Source: JAAZPT01 sp034180455
GTDB taxonomy: Bacteria; Bacillota; Clostridia; Christensenellales; Aristaeellaceae
Assembly: GCA_034180455.1 (NCBI GenBank)
Contig: JAXFOG010000002.1
Coordinates: 1 to 64,000, forward strand
Direction: 5' to 3'
Length of the DNA: 64,000 nt
Shown here: piece by piece, positions 24,887 through 33,992 of the stretch
How the letters are laid out: every line of letters starts with the position of its first letter
How positions within the stretch are numbered: position 1 is the stretch's first letter
Made by a program: the position numbers and the translations under genes
Notes under the pieces: model-generated
What the model was told of the DNA's origin: nothing
Seen by the model: only the letters and a program-made list of their open reading frames with translations
The model's database searches: none

Positions 24887-25459
24887 ATGAATTTGAATAA
24901 TAAAATAAGAATTGCAAAAATGGGATATATCTTTGTATCTATATTATTTTGTATATTCGGTTGTGTTTTAATTATTAAACCAGACATTTCTGCAATGCTT
25001 TTATGCAAAAGTATTGGGATAATAATGATTATATTTGGTCTAGTCAAGATTATAGGTTATTTTTCAAAAGATACATATAGGCTTGCTTTTCAGTACGATT
25101 TAGCTTGTGGAATACTATTAATTTTACTAGGAATTATTTTGATTATCCATACAGAACAAATGTTAAGTGTTTTCTCGTTGATTTTTGGCCTGTATATTCT
25201 AGCAGATGCTCTATTAAAAATTCAGATGGCCATTGATTCAAAAAACTTTGGCATAAGCAGATGGTGGAGCATACTAATTACTGCAATATTAACGGGAGCG
25301 TTTGGGTTCTTGCTAATATTCCAGCATTCAATGGGACTTAGGACATTAATGACGATTTTTGGATTAAGCTTAATAACTGAAGGTTTATTGAATTTGGTTA
25401 CAATATTTACTGCAGTAAAAATAATTCGAGGACGTATTAATAAATTTATTGAAGCATAA
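24887..25459 (+). CDS. HdeD/DUF308 family membrane protein
   Basis: Small integral membrane protein of 190 residues with six hydrophobic helices in three pairs (about 10-30, 37-58, 68-86, 91-112, 125-143 and 148-176), the layout of HdeD/DUF308 proteins. Each pair carries a short G-rich motif such as CGILLILLGIILI and FGLSLITEGLLNL. HdeD in E. coli is linked to acid resistance, but in Firmicutes the role is unknown. It has a ribosome binding site TAGGAG. It follows the radical SAM gene by about 150 bases without an obvious terminator, so co-transcription is possible. Confidence 0.75.
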   Translation: MNLNNKIRIAKMGYIFVSILFCIFGCVLIIKPDISAMLLCKSIGIIMIIFGLVKIIGYFSKDTYRLAFQYDLACGILLILLGIILIIHTEQMLSVFSLIFGLYILADALLKIQMAIDSKNFGISRWWSILITAILTGAFGFLLIFQHSMGLRTLMTIFGLSLITEGLLNLVTIFTAVKIIRGRINKFIEA

Positions 25460-25544
25460 TTTAATGCAACTAAATAATTATCATTATACATATTCAGGAA
25501 ATATATTCATTCATATATTTCCTATTTTTATATTTATTTATATA

Positions 25545-25553
25545 TGTTATAAT
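25545..25553 (+). promoter_or_regulatory. Extended -10 promoter of rfbA
   Basis: TGTTATAAT forms a TGnTATAAT extended -10 element, 28 bases before the rfbA start. No good -35 box is seen, which is tolerated for extended -10 promoters. Confidence 0.55.
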
Positions 25554-25580
25554 TTATATATCAATAAAAAGGGGTGCTTT

Positions 25581-26474
25581 ATGAAAGGTATAATTCTTGC
25601 AGGAGGCGCAGGTACAAGACTGTATCCTCTTACTATGGTTACAAGCAAGCAGCTTTTGCCAGTTTATGACAAGCCAATGATTTATTATCCTCTGTCTACA
25701 CTCATGTTAGCTGGGATAAAGGATATACTTATTATTTCAACTCCTCAGGATATAGGCAATTTTGAAAGATTGCTTGGAGATGGCTCACATTTTGGAATAA
25801 AGCTTAGTTATGCAGTTCAGCCAAGCCCAGATGGACTTGCTCAGGCTTTCATTATAGGAGAGAGCTTTATTGGAAAAGACAATTGTGCCCTTATACTTGG
25901 TGATAATATTTTTTATGGCAACAATTTCAGCAGTTTACTTAAAAATGCAGTAAATAAAGCTGACGAAGGCATAGCTACAATATTTGGGTATTATGTAAAT
26001 GACCCAGAACGTTTTGGTATAGTTGAATTTGACGAAAATATGAAAGTTATTTCCGTTGAAGAAAAGCCACAAAATCCAAAGAGCAATTATTGCATTACTG
26101 GATTGTACTTTTATGACAATAAGGTTGTTGAATATGCAAAGCAAGTAAAGCCTTCTGCAAGAGGCGAGCTGGAGATCACATCACTTAACGATATTTATCT
26201 TCAAAAAGGAAAACTAAATGCTTCTGTATTAGGACGTGGATTTGCTTGGCTCGATACAGGCACTATGGACAGCCTAGTAGATGCTGCAATGTTTGTAAGA
26301 ATGCTTGAGCAAAGACAAAGCATAAAGATTTCTGCTCCAGAGGAAATTGCTTACAAAAACAATTGGATAGATAAAGAAAGATTGCTAGCTTCAGCGGAAA
26401 AATATGGAAAGTCGCCTTATGGCAAACACCTAAGACAAGTTGCAGACGGCAAGATAATATACAGTAAAATTTAA
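25581..26474 (+). CDS. rfbA: Glucose-1-phosphate thymidylyltransferase
   Basis: Nucleotidyltransferase of 297 residues that makes dTDP-glucose from dTTP and glucose-1-phosphate, the first step towards dTDP-rhamnose. The N-terminal MKGIILAGGAGTRLYPLT is the nucleotide-binding signature. KPMIYYPLS, LGDNIFYG and the AWLDTGTMDSL region follow, all diagnostic of RmlA. The start at 25581 is chosen because AAGGGG lies 7 bases before it and the family begins exactly there; an upstream in-frame ATG at 25449 lies inside the previous gene. The rmlBCD genes are not adjacent, so they must be elsewhere or the product serves another dTDP sugar. Confidence 0.93.
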   Translation: MKGIILAGGAGTRLYPLTMVTSKQLLPVYDKPMIYYPLSTLMLAGIKDILIISTPQDIGNFERLLGDGSHFGIKLSYAVQPSPDGLAQAFIIGESFIGKDNCALILGDNIFYGNNFSSLLKNAVNKADEGIATIFGYYVNDPERFGIVEFDENMKVISVEEKPQNPKSNYCITGLYFYDNKVVEYAKQVKPSARGELEITSLNDIYLQKGKLNASVLGRGFAWLDTGTMDSLVDAAMFVRMLEQRQSIKISAPEEIAYKNNWIDKERLLASAEKYGKSPYGKHLRQVADGKIIYSKI

Positions 26475-26494
26475 GCCCAGTAGGGCTTTTTTTA
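26473..26494 (+). terminator. Terminator of rfbA
   Basis: Short GC-rich stem AAGCCC-AGTA-GGGCTT followed by T7, starting at the stop codon. Confidence 0.88.
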
Positions 26495-26579
26495 TTTTTA
26501 TATAAATAAGCATTGCACCAAACACTTTGTAGTGCTAAACTTATAGTGAAGTAAAAAGATTTGAGGTGTAAAGATAGTA

Positions 26580-27752
26580 ATGCAATATGTATTAAATCTT
26601 GGATTGATATTACTGTTCACAAAGGCTCTTGGAATGGTGAGCAGAAAGTTCAAACTTCCACAAGTAGTAGGAGCTATATTGGCAGGTTTGTTTTTAGGAC
26701 CTGCAATGTTGAATATAATTACGGAAACAGAATTCATTGACAATATGTCAAAACTTGGAGTTATTTTGCTGATGTTCTCGGCTGGAATCGGTACAGATCT
26801 TCAGGCCTTTAAAAAAACCGGGAAAACATCTTTTGTTGTTGCCCTTTTTGGTGTATTAGTTCCTCTTGCAGGTGGGTTTTTGATTACGTGGCTTGCAAGT
26901 AGCATAGGGCTTATACAAATTTCCGAATCAAATGGCTCGGAATTCTTACAATATGCATTCATTGGAACTATACTAACTGCCACATCCGTGAGTATTACTG
27001 TTGAGGCACTTAAGGAAATGGGTAAGCTTAATTCAGATGTAGGCAATACAATTCTTGCTTCTGCTATTATTGATGATGTTCTGGGCATAATTGTATTAAC
27101 AGTTGTACTTGGCTTCGCAGATACTAGCGTTAGTCTGTGGATAGTTTTACTGAAAGTATTGGCTTTTATAGTTGTTGCAGGGGCTATATCTATTCTATTC
27201 AATAAAGTGTTTGATAGATATCAGCGAGTATTCCACCATGATAAGCGTAGATTTATCACATTTGCCTTGGTGTTTTGTTTCTTTATGGCATATATTGCAG
27301 AAACTTACTTTAATGTTGCAGATATTACCGGAGCATTCATGGCAGGTCTCGCTATATCGGATACCCAACGCAGAGAGTATATAGCTCAGCGTACAGAAGT
27401 TTTGGGATACGCCGTATTTTCCCCTATATTTTTTGCTAGTATTGGATTAAGGGTATCGTTGCCATCTATGAATTTTGGGCTTATAGTTTTTTCTCTAATA
27501 CTTTTATTTGTAGCTTCAAGCACAAAAATTATCGGATGTGGCCTAGCTGCAAAATTATTCAAGTTCAATAATAGTGAAGCCCTTCAGATAGGTGTAGGTA
27601 TGATGACAAGGGGAGAAGTGGCACTAATTATTGCAAACAAAGGCGCAAACATGGGTATAATGAGTGATATATTCTTTGGACCAATAGTAATTGTAGTAAT
27701 TGCAACTGCAATATTAACACCAACACTTCTAAAAGTAGTATTCAGTAAATAA
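26580..27752 (+). CDS. Cation:proton antiporter, CPA2 (KefB/NapA-like) membrane part
   Basis: Sodium or potassium/proton exchanger of 390 residues with about 12 to 13 helices and no C-terminal RCK domain. Landmarks are VVGAILAGLFLGPAML in the first helices, the unwound helix region GTILTATSVSITVEAL, and the ion-binding ASAIIDDVLGIIVL segment with adjacent Asp residues (about residues 160-173), typical of the electrogenic CPA2 DD motif. TRGEVALIIA near the C-terminus is also conserved. Single gene with a GAGGTG site and terminator. Whether Na+ or K+ is transported cannot be told from the sequence. Confidence 0.88.
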   Translation: MQYVLNLGLILLFTKALGMVSRKFKLPQVVGAILAGLFLGPAMLNIITETEFIDNMSKLGVILLMFSAGIGTDLQAFKKTGKTSFVVALFGVLVPLAGGFLITWLASSIGLIQISESNGSEFLQYAFIGTILTATSVSITVEALKEMGKLNSDVGNTILASAIIDDVLGIIVLTVVLGFADTSVSLWIVLLKVLAFIVVAGAISILFNKVFDRYQRVFHHDKRRFITFALVFCFFMAYIAETYFNVADITGAFMAGLAISDTQRREYIAQRTEVLGYAVFSPIFFASIGLRVSLPSMNFGLIVFSLILLFVASSTKIIGCGLAAKLFKFNNSEALQIGVGMMTRGEVALIIANKGANMGIMSDIFFGPIVIVVIATAILTPTLLKVVFSK

Positions 27753-27766
27753 AAATTTAGAATTTT

Positions 27767-27789
27767 TAAACGCAGAAATGCGTTTTTTT
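27767..27789 (+). terminator. Terminator of the CPA2 antiporter
   Basis: Stem AAACGCA-GAAA-TGCGTTT with T7. The following 215 bases to the opp operon are very AT-rich and must contain its promoter; a TATAAT at 27953-27958 is the best -10 candidate, without a good -35. Confidence 0.85.
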
Positions 27790-28005
27790 GTTATCTAAAA
27801 AAATTTAAAAATTTTAACCTATAAAATACGGAAAAAATAAGACAAAATCAAACAAATATAAATAATTATGCAAAAATAAAAAATAAAAATACAAAAAAAG
27901 ACTTTTATTTTTATACATTGTGTGATAGTATATATGTATGAATTTGCATTATTATAATTTATATATGCAAGTTTATACTTTGGCTTATTACTCAGGAGGG
28001 CGTAT

Positions 28006-29082
28006 ATGGCTAGTGCTTTAGAAAAAGACAAATTTTCAAATGTAATAAAAATAAATGTAGTATTATGCATAATTACAGCCATACTTTATTTTTTGTACAA
28101 AGAAATAGGTATAATTATAATTAGTGCAACTGTAATGCTATTTGTTGTAATGCTTTTTTCAAAGGGAGACATGGGCAACTATGTAGCAAAGAGAATTTTG
28201 CTAGCAATGCTAACAATAATTATTATCTCTGCAATTACATTTTTCACCATGAACATAATTCCTGGTGGACCATTTGATAAAGAGAAGGCTCTGGATCCTA
28301 ATGTAAAGGCAACATTGGAGAAACGCTTTAATCTTGATAAGCCTATAGGACAGCAATATTTATTGTATATGAATAATCTTATTCATGGCGATATGGGTAT
28401 ATCCTTGAAAAATGGAAGAGATATTTCAGATACAATATTTGGATCATTTACAATTTCTGCAAAAATAGGCGGAGGCGCAGTTCTAGTTGCATTACTTTTA
28501 GGACTTGCACTAGGATCTATAGCAGCGTTGAGAAGTGGAAAATTTGCAGATAGGGCTATAATATTTCTCACTACATTATTTGTAGCTGTTCCAAGCTTTA
28601 TACTTGCTACTTTACTAATGCTTGTGTTCTGTTTACAGCTGAAGCTTGTTCCAGTATTTACTATTGATAATCCAAGCTATGTTCTTCCTATAATATCGCT
28701 TGCATTGTATCCTATGAGTTATATTACGAGACTTACAAAATCTAGCATGTTGGATGTACTTGGGCAGGATTATATACGAACTGCTAAAGCAAAAGGTGTA
28801 AAGGATTTTTACGTAATAGCAAAGCATGCTCTAAAAAATGCTTTGATACCTGTTATTACATACATTGGACCACTTACTGCTTATATACTTACTGGCTCAA
28901 TGGTTGTTGAAACAGTATTTACAATAGGAGGACTCGGTACAAAGTTTGTACAGGGCATTACCAACAGAGATTATACACTTATTATGGGTTGTACTATATT
29001 CTTATCCGTCCTAATGGTAATTATGACACTGATAAGCGACCTTATTTATAAGGCAGTAGATCCAAGAATAAGTTTCAAGTAA
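28006..29082 (+). CDS. oppB: Oligopeptide ABC transporter permease, OppB/DppB type
   Basis: First membrane subunit of a type I peptide importer, 358 residues. It has two extra N-terminal hydrophobic helices (about residues 17-33 and 35-51) before the usual OppB start at YVAKRILLAMLTIIIISAITFF. The family N-terminal segment MNIIPGGPF and loops (LDKPIGQQYLLYMNNLIHGDMGIS) follow, then the binding-protein-dependent transport domain. The EAA-like cytoplasmic loop GQDYIRTAKAKGVKDFYVIAKHALKNALIP is clear. CAGGAGGG precedes the ATG. It opens the complete oppBCDFA operon. Confidence 0.92.
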   Translation: MASALEKDKFSNVIKINVVLCIITAILYFLYKEIGIIIISATVMLFVVMLFSKGDMGNYVAKRILLAMLTIIIISAITFFTMNIIPGGPFDKEKALDPNVKATLEKRFNLDKPIGQQYLLYMNNLIHGDMGISLKNGRDISDTIFGSFTISAKIGGGAVLVALLLGLALGSIAALRSGKFADRAIIFLTTLFVAVPSFILATLLMLVFCLQLKLVPVFTIDNPSYVLPIISLALYPMSYITRLTKSSMLDVLGQDYIRTAKAKGVKDFYVIAKHALKNALIPVITYIGPLTAYILTGSMVVETVFTIGGLGTKFVQGITNRDYTLIMGCTIFLSVLMVIMTLISDLIYKAVDPRISFK

Positions 29083-29092
29083 GGGGTAAACT

Positions 29093-30175
29093 ATGATAAA
29101 AGAATTTTCAGCAGATCTAACTCCAAAGAAACGCTTTGGTAGCTTACAGATCGATCCTGCTCTGTTTGAGCCAGCTTCTGCAGATGAAAAAGCACAAGCA
29201 GATATAATGCGCGAGTCCACCACATTTTTTAGAGATGGTATGCGTAAACTTTTTAAGAATCCACTTGCAGTATTAAGCATAATAGTTCTTTGCATAATCT
29301 TTCTGGTAATTATTATTGCACCTATTATTGTACCTTATAGTTACTCAGACATGATTACCGTTAATGGCAGAAGAGATAAGGGGGCAAAGAATCTTGCTCC
29401 GTTCACTTATTCAAAATTGGAACAAAAAGCGATAGATAATGGAGAATACATTTTCCCACATATATTTGGCACAGATGATTTGTGTAGAGACTACTTTATA
29501 AGAGTTGTGTATGGAGCTAGAGTTTCATTGCTGATAGGTTTATTTGCTAGCATAATTGTTCTTGTTATTGGCCTTATATATGGATCAATATCAGGTTATG
29601 CTGGTGGCAAGACAGATCTTGTAATGATGAGAATAGTAGATATTATTTATTCTTTGCCTGATGTTCTTATGGTAATACTTTTATCAGTTGTGTTGGATCA
29701 GGTATTAAAGGATAACCTTGCAGGTACTCCTTTGATGGCATTAGGTACCAATATGATAAGTTTGTTTATAGTATTTGGATTACTTTATTGGGTAGGAATG
29801 GCAAGGCTTGTACGTGGTCAGGTGCTGCAAGTAAAGAGCAATGAGTTTGTTCTAGCAGCTAAAGCCATGGGCGCCAGCAGAAGAAGAATAATTAAAAAGC
29901 ATATATTGCCAAACTGCATGAGTGTAATAATTATTTCAACTGCTCTTCAGATTCCTTCAGCAATATTTACAGAAAGCTTCTTGAGCTTCATAGGACTAGG
30001 CGTTCAGGTTCCTATGCCAAGCCTTGGCTCTCTTGCAAATATGGCAAGACAAGGAATGCAGAGCTATCCTTATAAGTTACTTTATCCTGCACTTACAATA
30101 TGCGTTATAGTTCTGGCTTTCAACCTTTTGGGAGATGGACTTAGGGATGCATTTGATCCTAAACTAAGGAGATAA
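29093..30175 (+). CDS. oppC: Oligopeptide ABC transporter permease, OppC/DppC type
   Basis: Second membrane subunit of the peptide importer, 360 residues. A cytoplasmic N-terminal tail of about 60 residues precedes the first helix (NPLAVLSIIVLCIIFLVIII). The large external loop carries FGTDDLCRDYFIRVVYGARVS, characteristic of OppC (GTDxxGRDxxSR in most members). The EAA loop SNEFVLAAKAMGASRRRIIKKHILPN contacts the ATPases. The C-terminus LLGDGLRDAFDPKLRR is the classic OppC ending. It starts 10 bases after oppB and its stop overlaps the ribosome binding site of oppD. Confidence 0.94.
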   Translation: MIKEFSADLTPKKRFGSLQIDPALFEPASADEKAQADIMRESTTFFRDGMRKLFKNPLAVLSIIVLCIIFLVIIIAPIIVPYSYSDMITVNGRRDKGAKNLAPFTYSKLEQKAIDNGEYIFPHIFGTDDLCRDYFIRVVYGARVSLLIGLFASIIVLVIGLIYGSISGYAGGKTDLVMMRIVDIIYSLPDVLMVILLSVVLDQVLKDNLAGTPLMALGTNMISLFIVFGLLYWVGMARLVRGQVLQVKSNEFVLAAKAMGASRRRIIKKHILPNCMSVIIISTALQIPSAIFTESFLSFIGLGVQVPMPSLGSLANMARQGMQSYPYKLLYPALTICVIVLAFNLLGDGLRDAFDPKLRR

Positions 30176-30177
30176 AC

Positions 30178-31182
30178 ATGGAAGAAAAGCTATTAGAAGT
30201 AAAAAATCTCTATACTTCTTTCTTAACTAATGATGGAGAAGTCAGAGCTATAAATAACTTGTGCTTTAATCTAGATAAAGGTAAAGTGCTTGGTGTGGTA
30301 GGAGAGAGTGGAAGCGGAAAATCTGTTACAGCGTATTCCATATTACAGATACTTGCATCAAATGCAAGAATAAATTCAGGACAGATACTTTTTAAAGGGC
30401 AGGACTTGCTTAAATTTAATAAAAAGCAAATGTCTGAATTCAGAGGTAGTAAGTGTTCAATAATTTTTCAGGACCCTATGACTAGCCTTAACCCAGTTTA
30501 TACTGTTGGTAATCAGCTTATGGAAGCAATATTGCTTCACACCAATAGAACTAAAGAAGAGGCTCGTGAAAGAGCGCGTGAAATGCTCGAACTTGTTGGA
30601 GTAAATTCACCTGAAAAAAGACTAAAACAATATCCCCATGAGTTAAGTGGTGGAATGCGCCAGAGAGTAATGATTGCTATGGCATTGGCATGTGAGCCTG
30701 ATATCCTTATTGCTGATGAGCCTACCACTGCACTAGACGTTACAATACAAGCTCAAATATTAGAGCTTATGCAGGACCTACAAAAGAAATTTGGCATGGC
30801 TATCATTATGATAACTCATGACCTTGGCGTAATTGCCGATATGTGTGATGAAATTATTGTTATGTATGCAGGCAGCGTTTGTGAAAGAGGAACAGCAGAT
30901 GAAATATTCTACAATCCAAAGCATGAATATACAAAAGGACTAATTCGCTCAATTCCAAAGCTGAATGATAAAAGAACAAAGCTTGTGCCAATAGAAGGAT
31001 CACCAATAGACCTTTTAAATCTACCTGAAGGATGTCCTTTCGTATCTAGGTGCAACAAGGCAATGAAAATATGCCTAAAGCAAAAATGCGAAGAAATATG
31101 GATAAATGAAGAGCATATAGCAGCGTGCTGGATGAATGTACGTGAAGCAATACTAGATGGGAGGGAAGAAAATGCAGACTAA
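30178..31182 (+). CDS. oppD: Oligopeptide ABC transporter ATP-binding protein OppD
   Basis: One of two nucleotide-binding subunits, 334 residues. Walker A is GESGSGKS (about residues 41-48), followed by the Q-loop FQDPMTSLNP, signature LSGGMRQR, Walker B ILIADEPTTALD and switch His in MITHDLGV. The C-terminal oligopeptide-type extension holds four Cys residues in the CPFVSRC...MKICLKQKC...AACW pattern, as in OppD/DppD proteins that carry a 4Fe-4S cluster. It starts 2 bases after oppC and overlaps oppF by 11 bases. Confidence 0.95.
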   Translation: MEEKLLEVKNLYTSFLTNDGEVRAINNLCFNLDKGKVLGVVGESGSGKSVTAYSILQILASNARINSGQILFKGQDLLKFNKKQMSEFRGSKCSIIFQDPMTSLNPVYTVGNQLMEAILLHTNRTKEEARERAREMLELVGVNSPEKRLKQYPHELSGGMRQRVMIAMALACEPDILIADEPTTALDVTIQAQILELMQDLQKKFGMAIIMITHDLGVIADMCDEIIVMYAGSVCERGTADEIFYNPKHEYTKGLIRSIPKLNDKRTKLVPIEGSPIDLLNLPEGCPFVSRCNKAMKICLKQKCEEIWINEEHIAACWMNVREAILDGREENAD

Positions 31183-32146
31183 TGCATCCCAAAGACCCTT
31201 GGTGGAAGTAAAAAACCTCAAGATGTATTTTAGTGTTAGAGAGGATGTTCTTACAAGACTTGAGCTTAAAGCAGTGGATGATGTGAGCTTTAGCATAAAT
31301 GCTGGAGAAACGCTTGGACTTGTTGGTGAGTCAGGATGTGGTAAGACCACTGTTGGTAGAACCCTACTACACTTGTATACCCCAACCTCAGGAGAAGTAT
31401 ATTACGATGGAAATCTAATTACTGAAAAAAACATCAATAAATATCGTAAAGATATGCAGATAGTTTTCCAGGATCCATACTCATCCCTAAACCCCAGAAT
31501 GACTGTGGCAGATATTATAGGAGAGCCATTAGATATTCATAAGTTATATAAGAACAAAAAAGAACGTTCTGAAAGAATAGGGGAGCTGCTAGAGCTTGTT
31601 GGACTTAATTCCGATCATGCTAGACGCTATGCTCATGAGTTTAGTGGAGGTCAAAGACAGCGTATTGGAATTGCTCGATCACTTGCTGTAAATCCAAAGT
31701 TTATCGTTTGTGATGAACCAGTATCAGCACTAGATGTTTCAATTCAGGCTCAAATAATAAACACATTTGAAGAGCTGCAGAATAAACTTGGTATAGCATA
31801 TTTGTTTATTGCTCATGACCTTCTAGTTGTTCAGCATATGAGCAAGCGTATAGCAGTTATGTACCTTGGTAAGATAGTTGAGATGGGCGATTCTCAGGAA
31901 ATTATCAATAACCCTCAGCATCCATATACTCAGTCACTTATATCAGCAATACCACTTCCTGATCCTCGTAGTGCAAGAGAGAGGCGTAGAATAGTTTTGC
32001 AAGGTGATGTACCAAGTCCACTGCATGTACCTAGTGGATGCGCATTTAGAACAAGGTGTAGAGAGTGCAAGGAACATTGCAGTCAGAGCACACCACAACT
32101 TAGAGAAATTAGCCCGGGACATTTTGTTTCGTGTTTTGAAAGATGA
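31172..32146 (+). CDS. oppF: Oligopeptide ABC transporter ATP-binding protein OppF
   Basis: Second nucleotide-binding subunit, 324 residues. It shows Walker A GESGCGKT, the Q-loop FQDPYSSLNPRMTV, signature FSGGQRQRIGIARSL, Walker B VCDEPVSALD and switch His in FIAHDLLVV. The C-terminal Cys-containing tail (GCAFRTRCRECKEHC) matches OppF. The ATG at 31172 is chosen because GGGAGG lies just before it; an in-frame ATG at 31157 precedes that site. It pairs with OppD as the asymmetric ATPase of the importer. Confidence 0.95.
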   Translation: MQTNASQRPLVEVKNLKMYFSVREDVLTRLELKAVDDVSFSINAGETLGLVGESGCGKTTVGRTLLHLYTPTSGEVYYDGNLITEKNINKYRKDMQIVFQDPYSSLNPRMTVADIIGEPLDIHKLYKNKKERSERIGELLELVGLNSDHARRYAHEFSGGQRQRIGIARSLAVNPKFIVCDEPVSALDVSIQAQIINTFEELQNKLGIAYLFIAHDLLVVQHMSKRIAVMYLGKIVEMGDSQEIINNPQHPYTQSLISAIPLPDPRSARERRRIVLQGDVPSPLHVPSGCAFRTRCRECKEHCSQSTPQLREISPGHFVSCFER

Positions 32147-32192
32147 TATAAACGCTTTTGCGATTATATAAATTTTATTAGGAGGAAGAACT

Positions 32193-33884
32193 ATGAAAAA
32201 GATTACAGCTTTATTATTAGCAATGCTGATGATTGTTTCAATGTCAACAGTTATGGCAGGCAGTGCAGCTCCAGATTGGAAGCCGTATGATGAACTTATC
32301 AAACAGATCAAGTCATCCACAGACTTTGTTGAGCGCGAAGCGTTGATGCACAAAGCAGAAGATATGCTAATGGAGACAGGTGCTATTATGCCACTGTATT
32401 TCTATAATGATATCTATATGTCAAAACCAGAATTTACAGGCCATTATACAAATGCGTATGGTATGAAGCATTTTGAGTACGCTACCAACGGAGATAAGAC
32501 CAGCGCAAGACTTAACATTGCATCAGAGCCAGACAAACTAGATCCAGCTCTTAACAGCAGTGTTGATGGCGCTATTCTATCAATGGTTTCTTTTGGTGGA
32601 CTATACACATATGACAAGGATGCAAAATTAGTTCCTCATTTTGCCACTGGCTACACAGTATCAGAAGATGGTTTGACCTACACATTTGATATTCGCGAAG
32701 GCTTAAAGTGGAGTGACGACACACCAATTGATGCAAATGATTTTGTATATTCATGGAAGAGACTTGTTGCAAAGGATACAGCAGCAGATTATTCTTACAT
32801 GGCAGCTGGTATAAAGGGGTATGAAGAAGGCGACCTTGCAGTAAGTGCTTCTGAAGATGGCAAGCAGTTTATAGTTGAGCTTTCAGCTCCATGCGCGTAT
32901 ATGCTAGACTTAGCTGCATTCCCAGCATTCTATATTGTTCCAAAGCAGGCTGTAGAGGCAGCAGAAGGCTATAAAGATGCAGACGGTAATGTAGTTAATC
33001 CAGGTGCTTGGGCACAGGCAGCAGGATATCCAGTATGTGGACCTTATAAACTTACAGCTTGGGATCATGATGTAAGCATGACTTATACTAAAAACCCCAA
33101 CTTCTATGATGCAGAAAATGTAAAGCTAGAAACACTTGAGTTTATGCTTACAGCAGACGCAACAGTAGCTTATGCAGCATATCAGGCTGGAGACCTTGAC
33201 TTTATCGATGCAATTCCTACAGACGAAATTGCAAAGGTAATAGAATCTCCTGAATTCTTTAATGCACCACAGCTTGGAACATACTATGTATGCTTCAACG
33301 TTAATAGTCCATTATTTGAAGGCAAGACCCCTGAACAGGCTAATGCAATGCGTAAAGCTCTCAGCTTGCTTGTAGATAGAGATTATATCGTTGAAACAAT
33401 TAGTCAGACTGGTCAGCATCCTGCAAACGCCTTTATTCCAGAAGGTATGGCAGATGGACATGGTGGAATATTCAAGACAAATGATGAGGATTACAAATAT
33501 CCTAACGAAGAGTATGTAGGATACTTCACATTATCAGATGATGTTGAAGCAAAGACAGCAGAGGCTATTGAGCTACTTAAGAGCGCTGGCTATGAATTTG
33601 AAAATGGCAAACTAAGTGCAAATACACCTATAAGCTTTGAGTATCTCACAAACACAGGCGATGCACATGAGGCTATTGCTCAGGCAATGCAGCAGGATTT
33701 TGCAGCTATCGGTATCGAGATGAAAGTTAAGTCAATTGACTGGAAGGTATTCTTGAACGAAAGAAAAGCAGGCAACTTTGACATAGCTCGTAATGGTTGG
33801 GTTGCAGACTTTGACGATCCTATCAACATGCTTGAAATGTGGACCACCGATAGTGGCAACAACGACGTTCAGTTCGGAAAATAA
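32193..33884 (+). CDS. oppA: Peptide-binding protein OppA, apparently circularly permuted
   Basis: Extracytoplasmic solute-binding protein (SBP_bac_5 family) of the oligopeptide importer, 563 residues. A signal peptide (1-22, ending TVMAG) is present, but the lipobox Cys of Gram-positive binding proteins is absent. The order of the mature chain is odd. Residues 27-99 (YDELIKQIKSSTD...KAEDMLM...PLYFYNDIYM...KHFEYATN) look like the normal C-terminal end of OppA. A short linker NGDKTS then leads into residues 105-563, which begin LNIASEPDKLDPALN, the normal mature N-terminus, and run to TTDSGNNDVQFGK, where the missing C-terminal piece would normally continue with a YD-LI segment. All pieces of the family are thus present once but rotated. 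Last gene of oppBCDFA, with AGGAGG before the ATG. Confidence 0.85.
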   Translation: MKKITALLLAMLMIVSMSTVMAGSAAPDWKPYDELIKQIKSSTDFVEREALMHKAEDMLMETGAIMPLYFYNDIYMSKPEFTGHYTNAYGMKHFEYATNGDKTSARLNIASEPDKLDPALNSSVDGAILSMVSFGGLYTYDKDAKLVPHFATGYTVSEDGLTYTFDIREGLKWSDDTPIDANDFVYSWKRLVAKDTAADYSYMAAGIKGYEEGDLAVSASEDGKQFIVELSAPCAYMLDLAAFPAFYIVPKQAVEAAEGYKDADGNVVNPGAWAQAAGYPVCGPYKLTAWDHDVSMTYTKNPNFYDAENVKLETLEFMLTADATVAYAAYQAGDLDFIDAIPTDEIAKVIESPEFFNAPQLGTYYVCFNVNSPLFEGKTPEQANAMRKALSLLVDRDYIVETISQTGQHPANAFIPEGMADGHGGIFKTNDEDYKYPNEEYVGYFTLSDDVEAKTAEAIELLKSAGYEFENGKLSANTPISFEYLTNTGDAHEAIAQAMQQDFAAIGIEMKVKSIDWKVFLNERKAGNFDIARNGWVADFDDPINMLEMWTTDSGNNDVQFGK

Positions 33885-33895
33885 ACTAAACAATT

Positions 33896-33924
33896 AAGGA
33901 TACGGGATTCCGTATCCTTTTTGT
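33896..33924 (+). terminator. Terminator of the opp operon
   Basis: Perfect stem AGGATACGG-GATT-CCGTATCCT followed by a T-rich tail, 12 bases after the oppA stop. Confidence 0.92.
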
Positions 33925-33992
33925 TTTGGTGAAAAACTAGATAAATTATACAAATTTATTGACTTAATATAGCTTTTATGATAACCTAAAAT

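Noticed and set aside
25449..25580. N-terminal extension of rfbA from the ATG at 25449
   Set aside because: It overlaps the previous gene, encodes a hydrophobic run absent from RmlA proteins, and a good ribosome binding site sits just before 25581.
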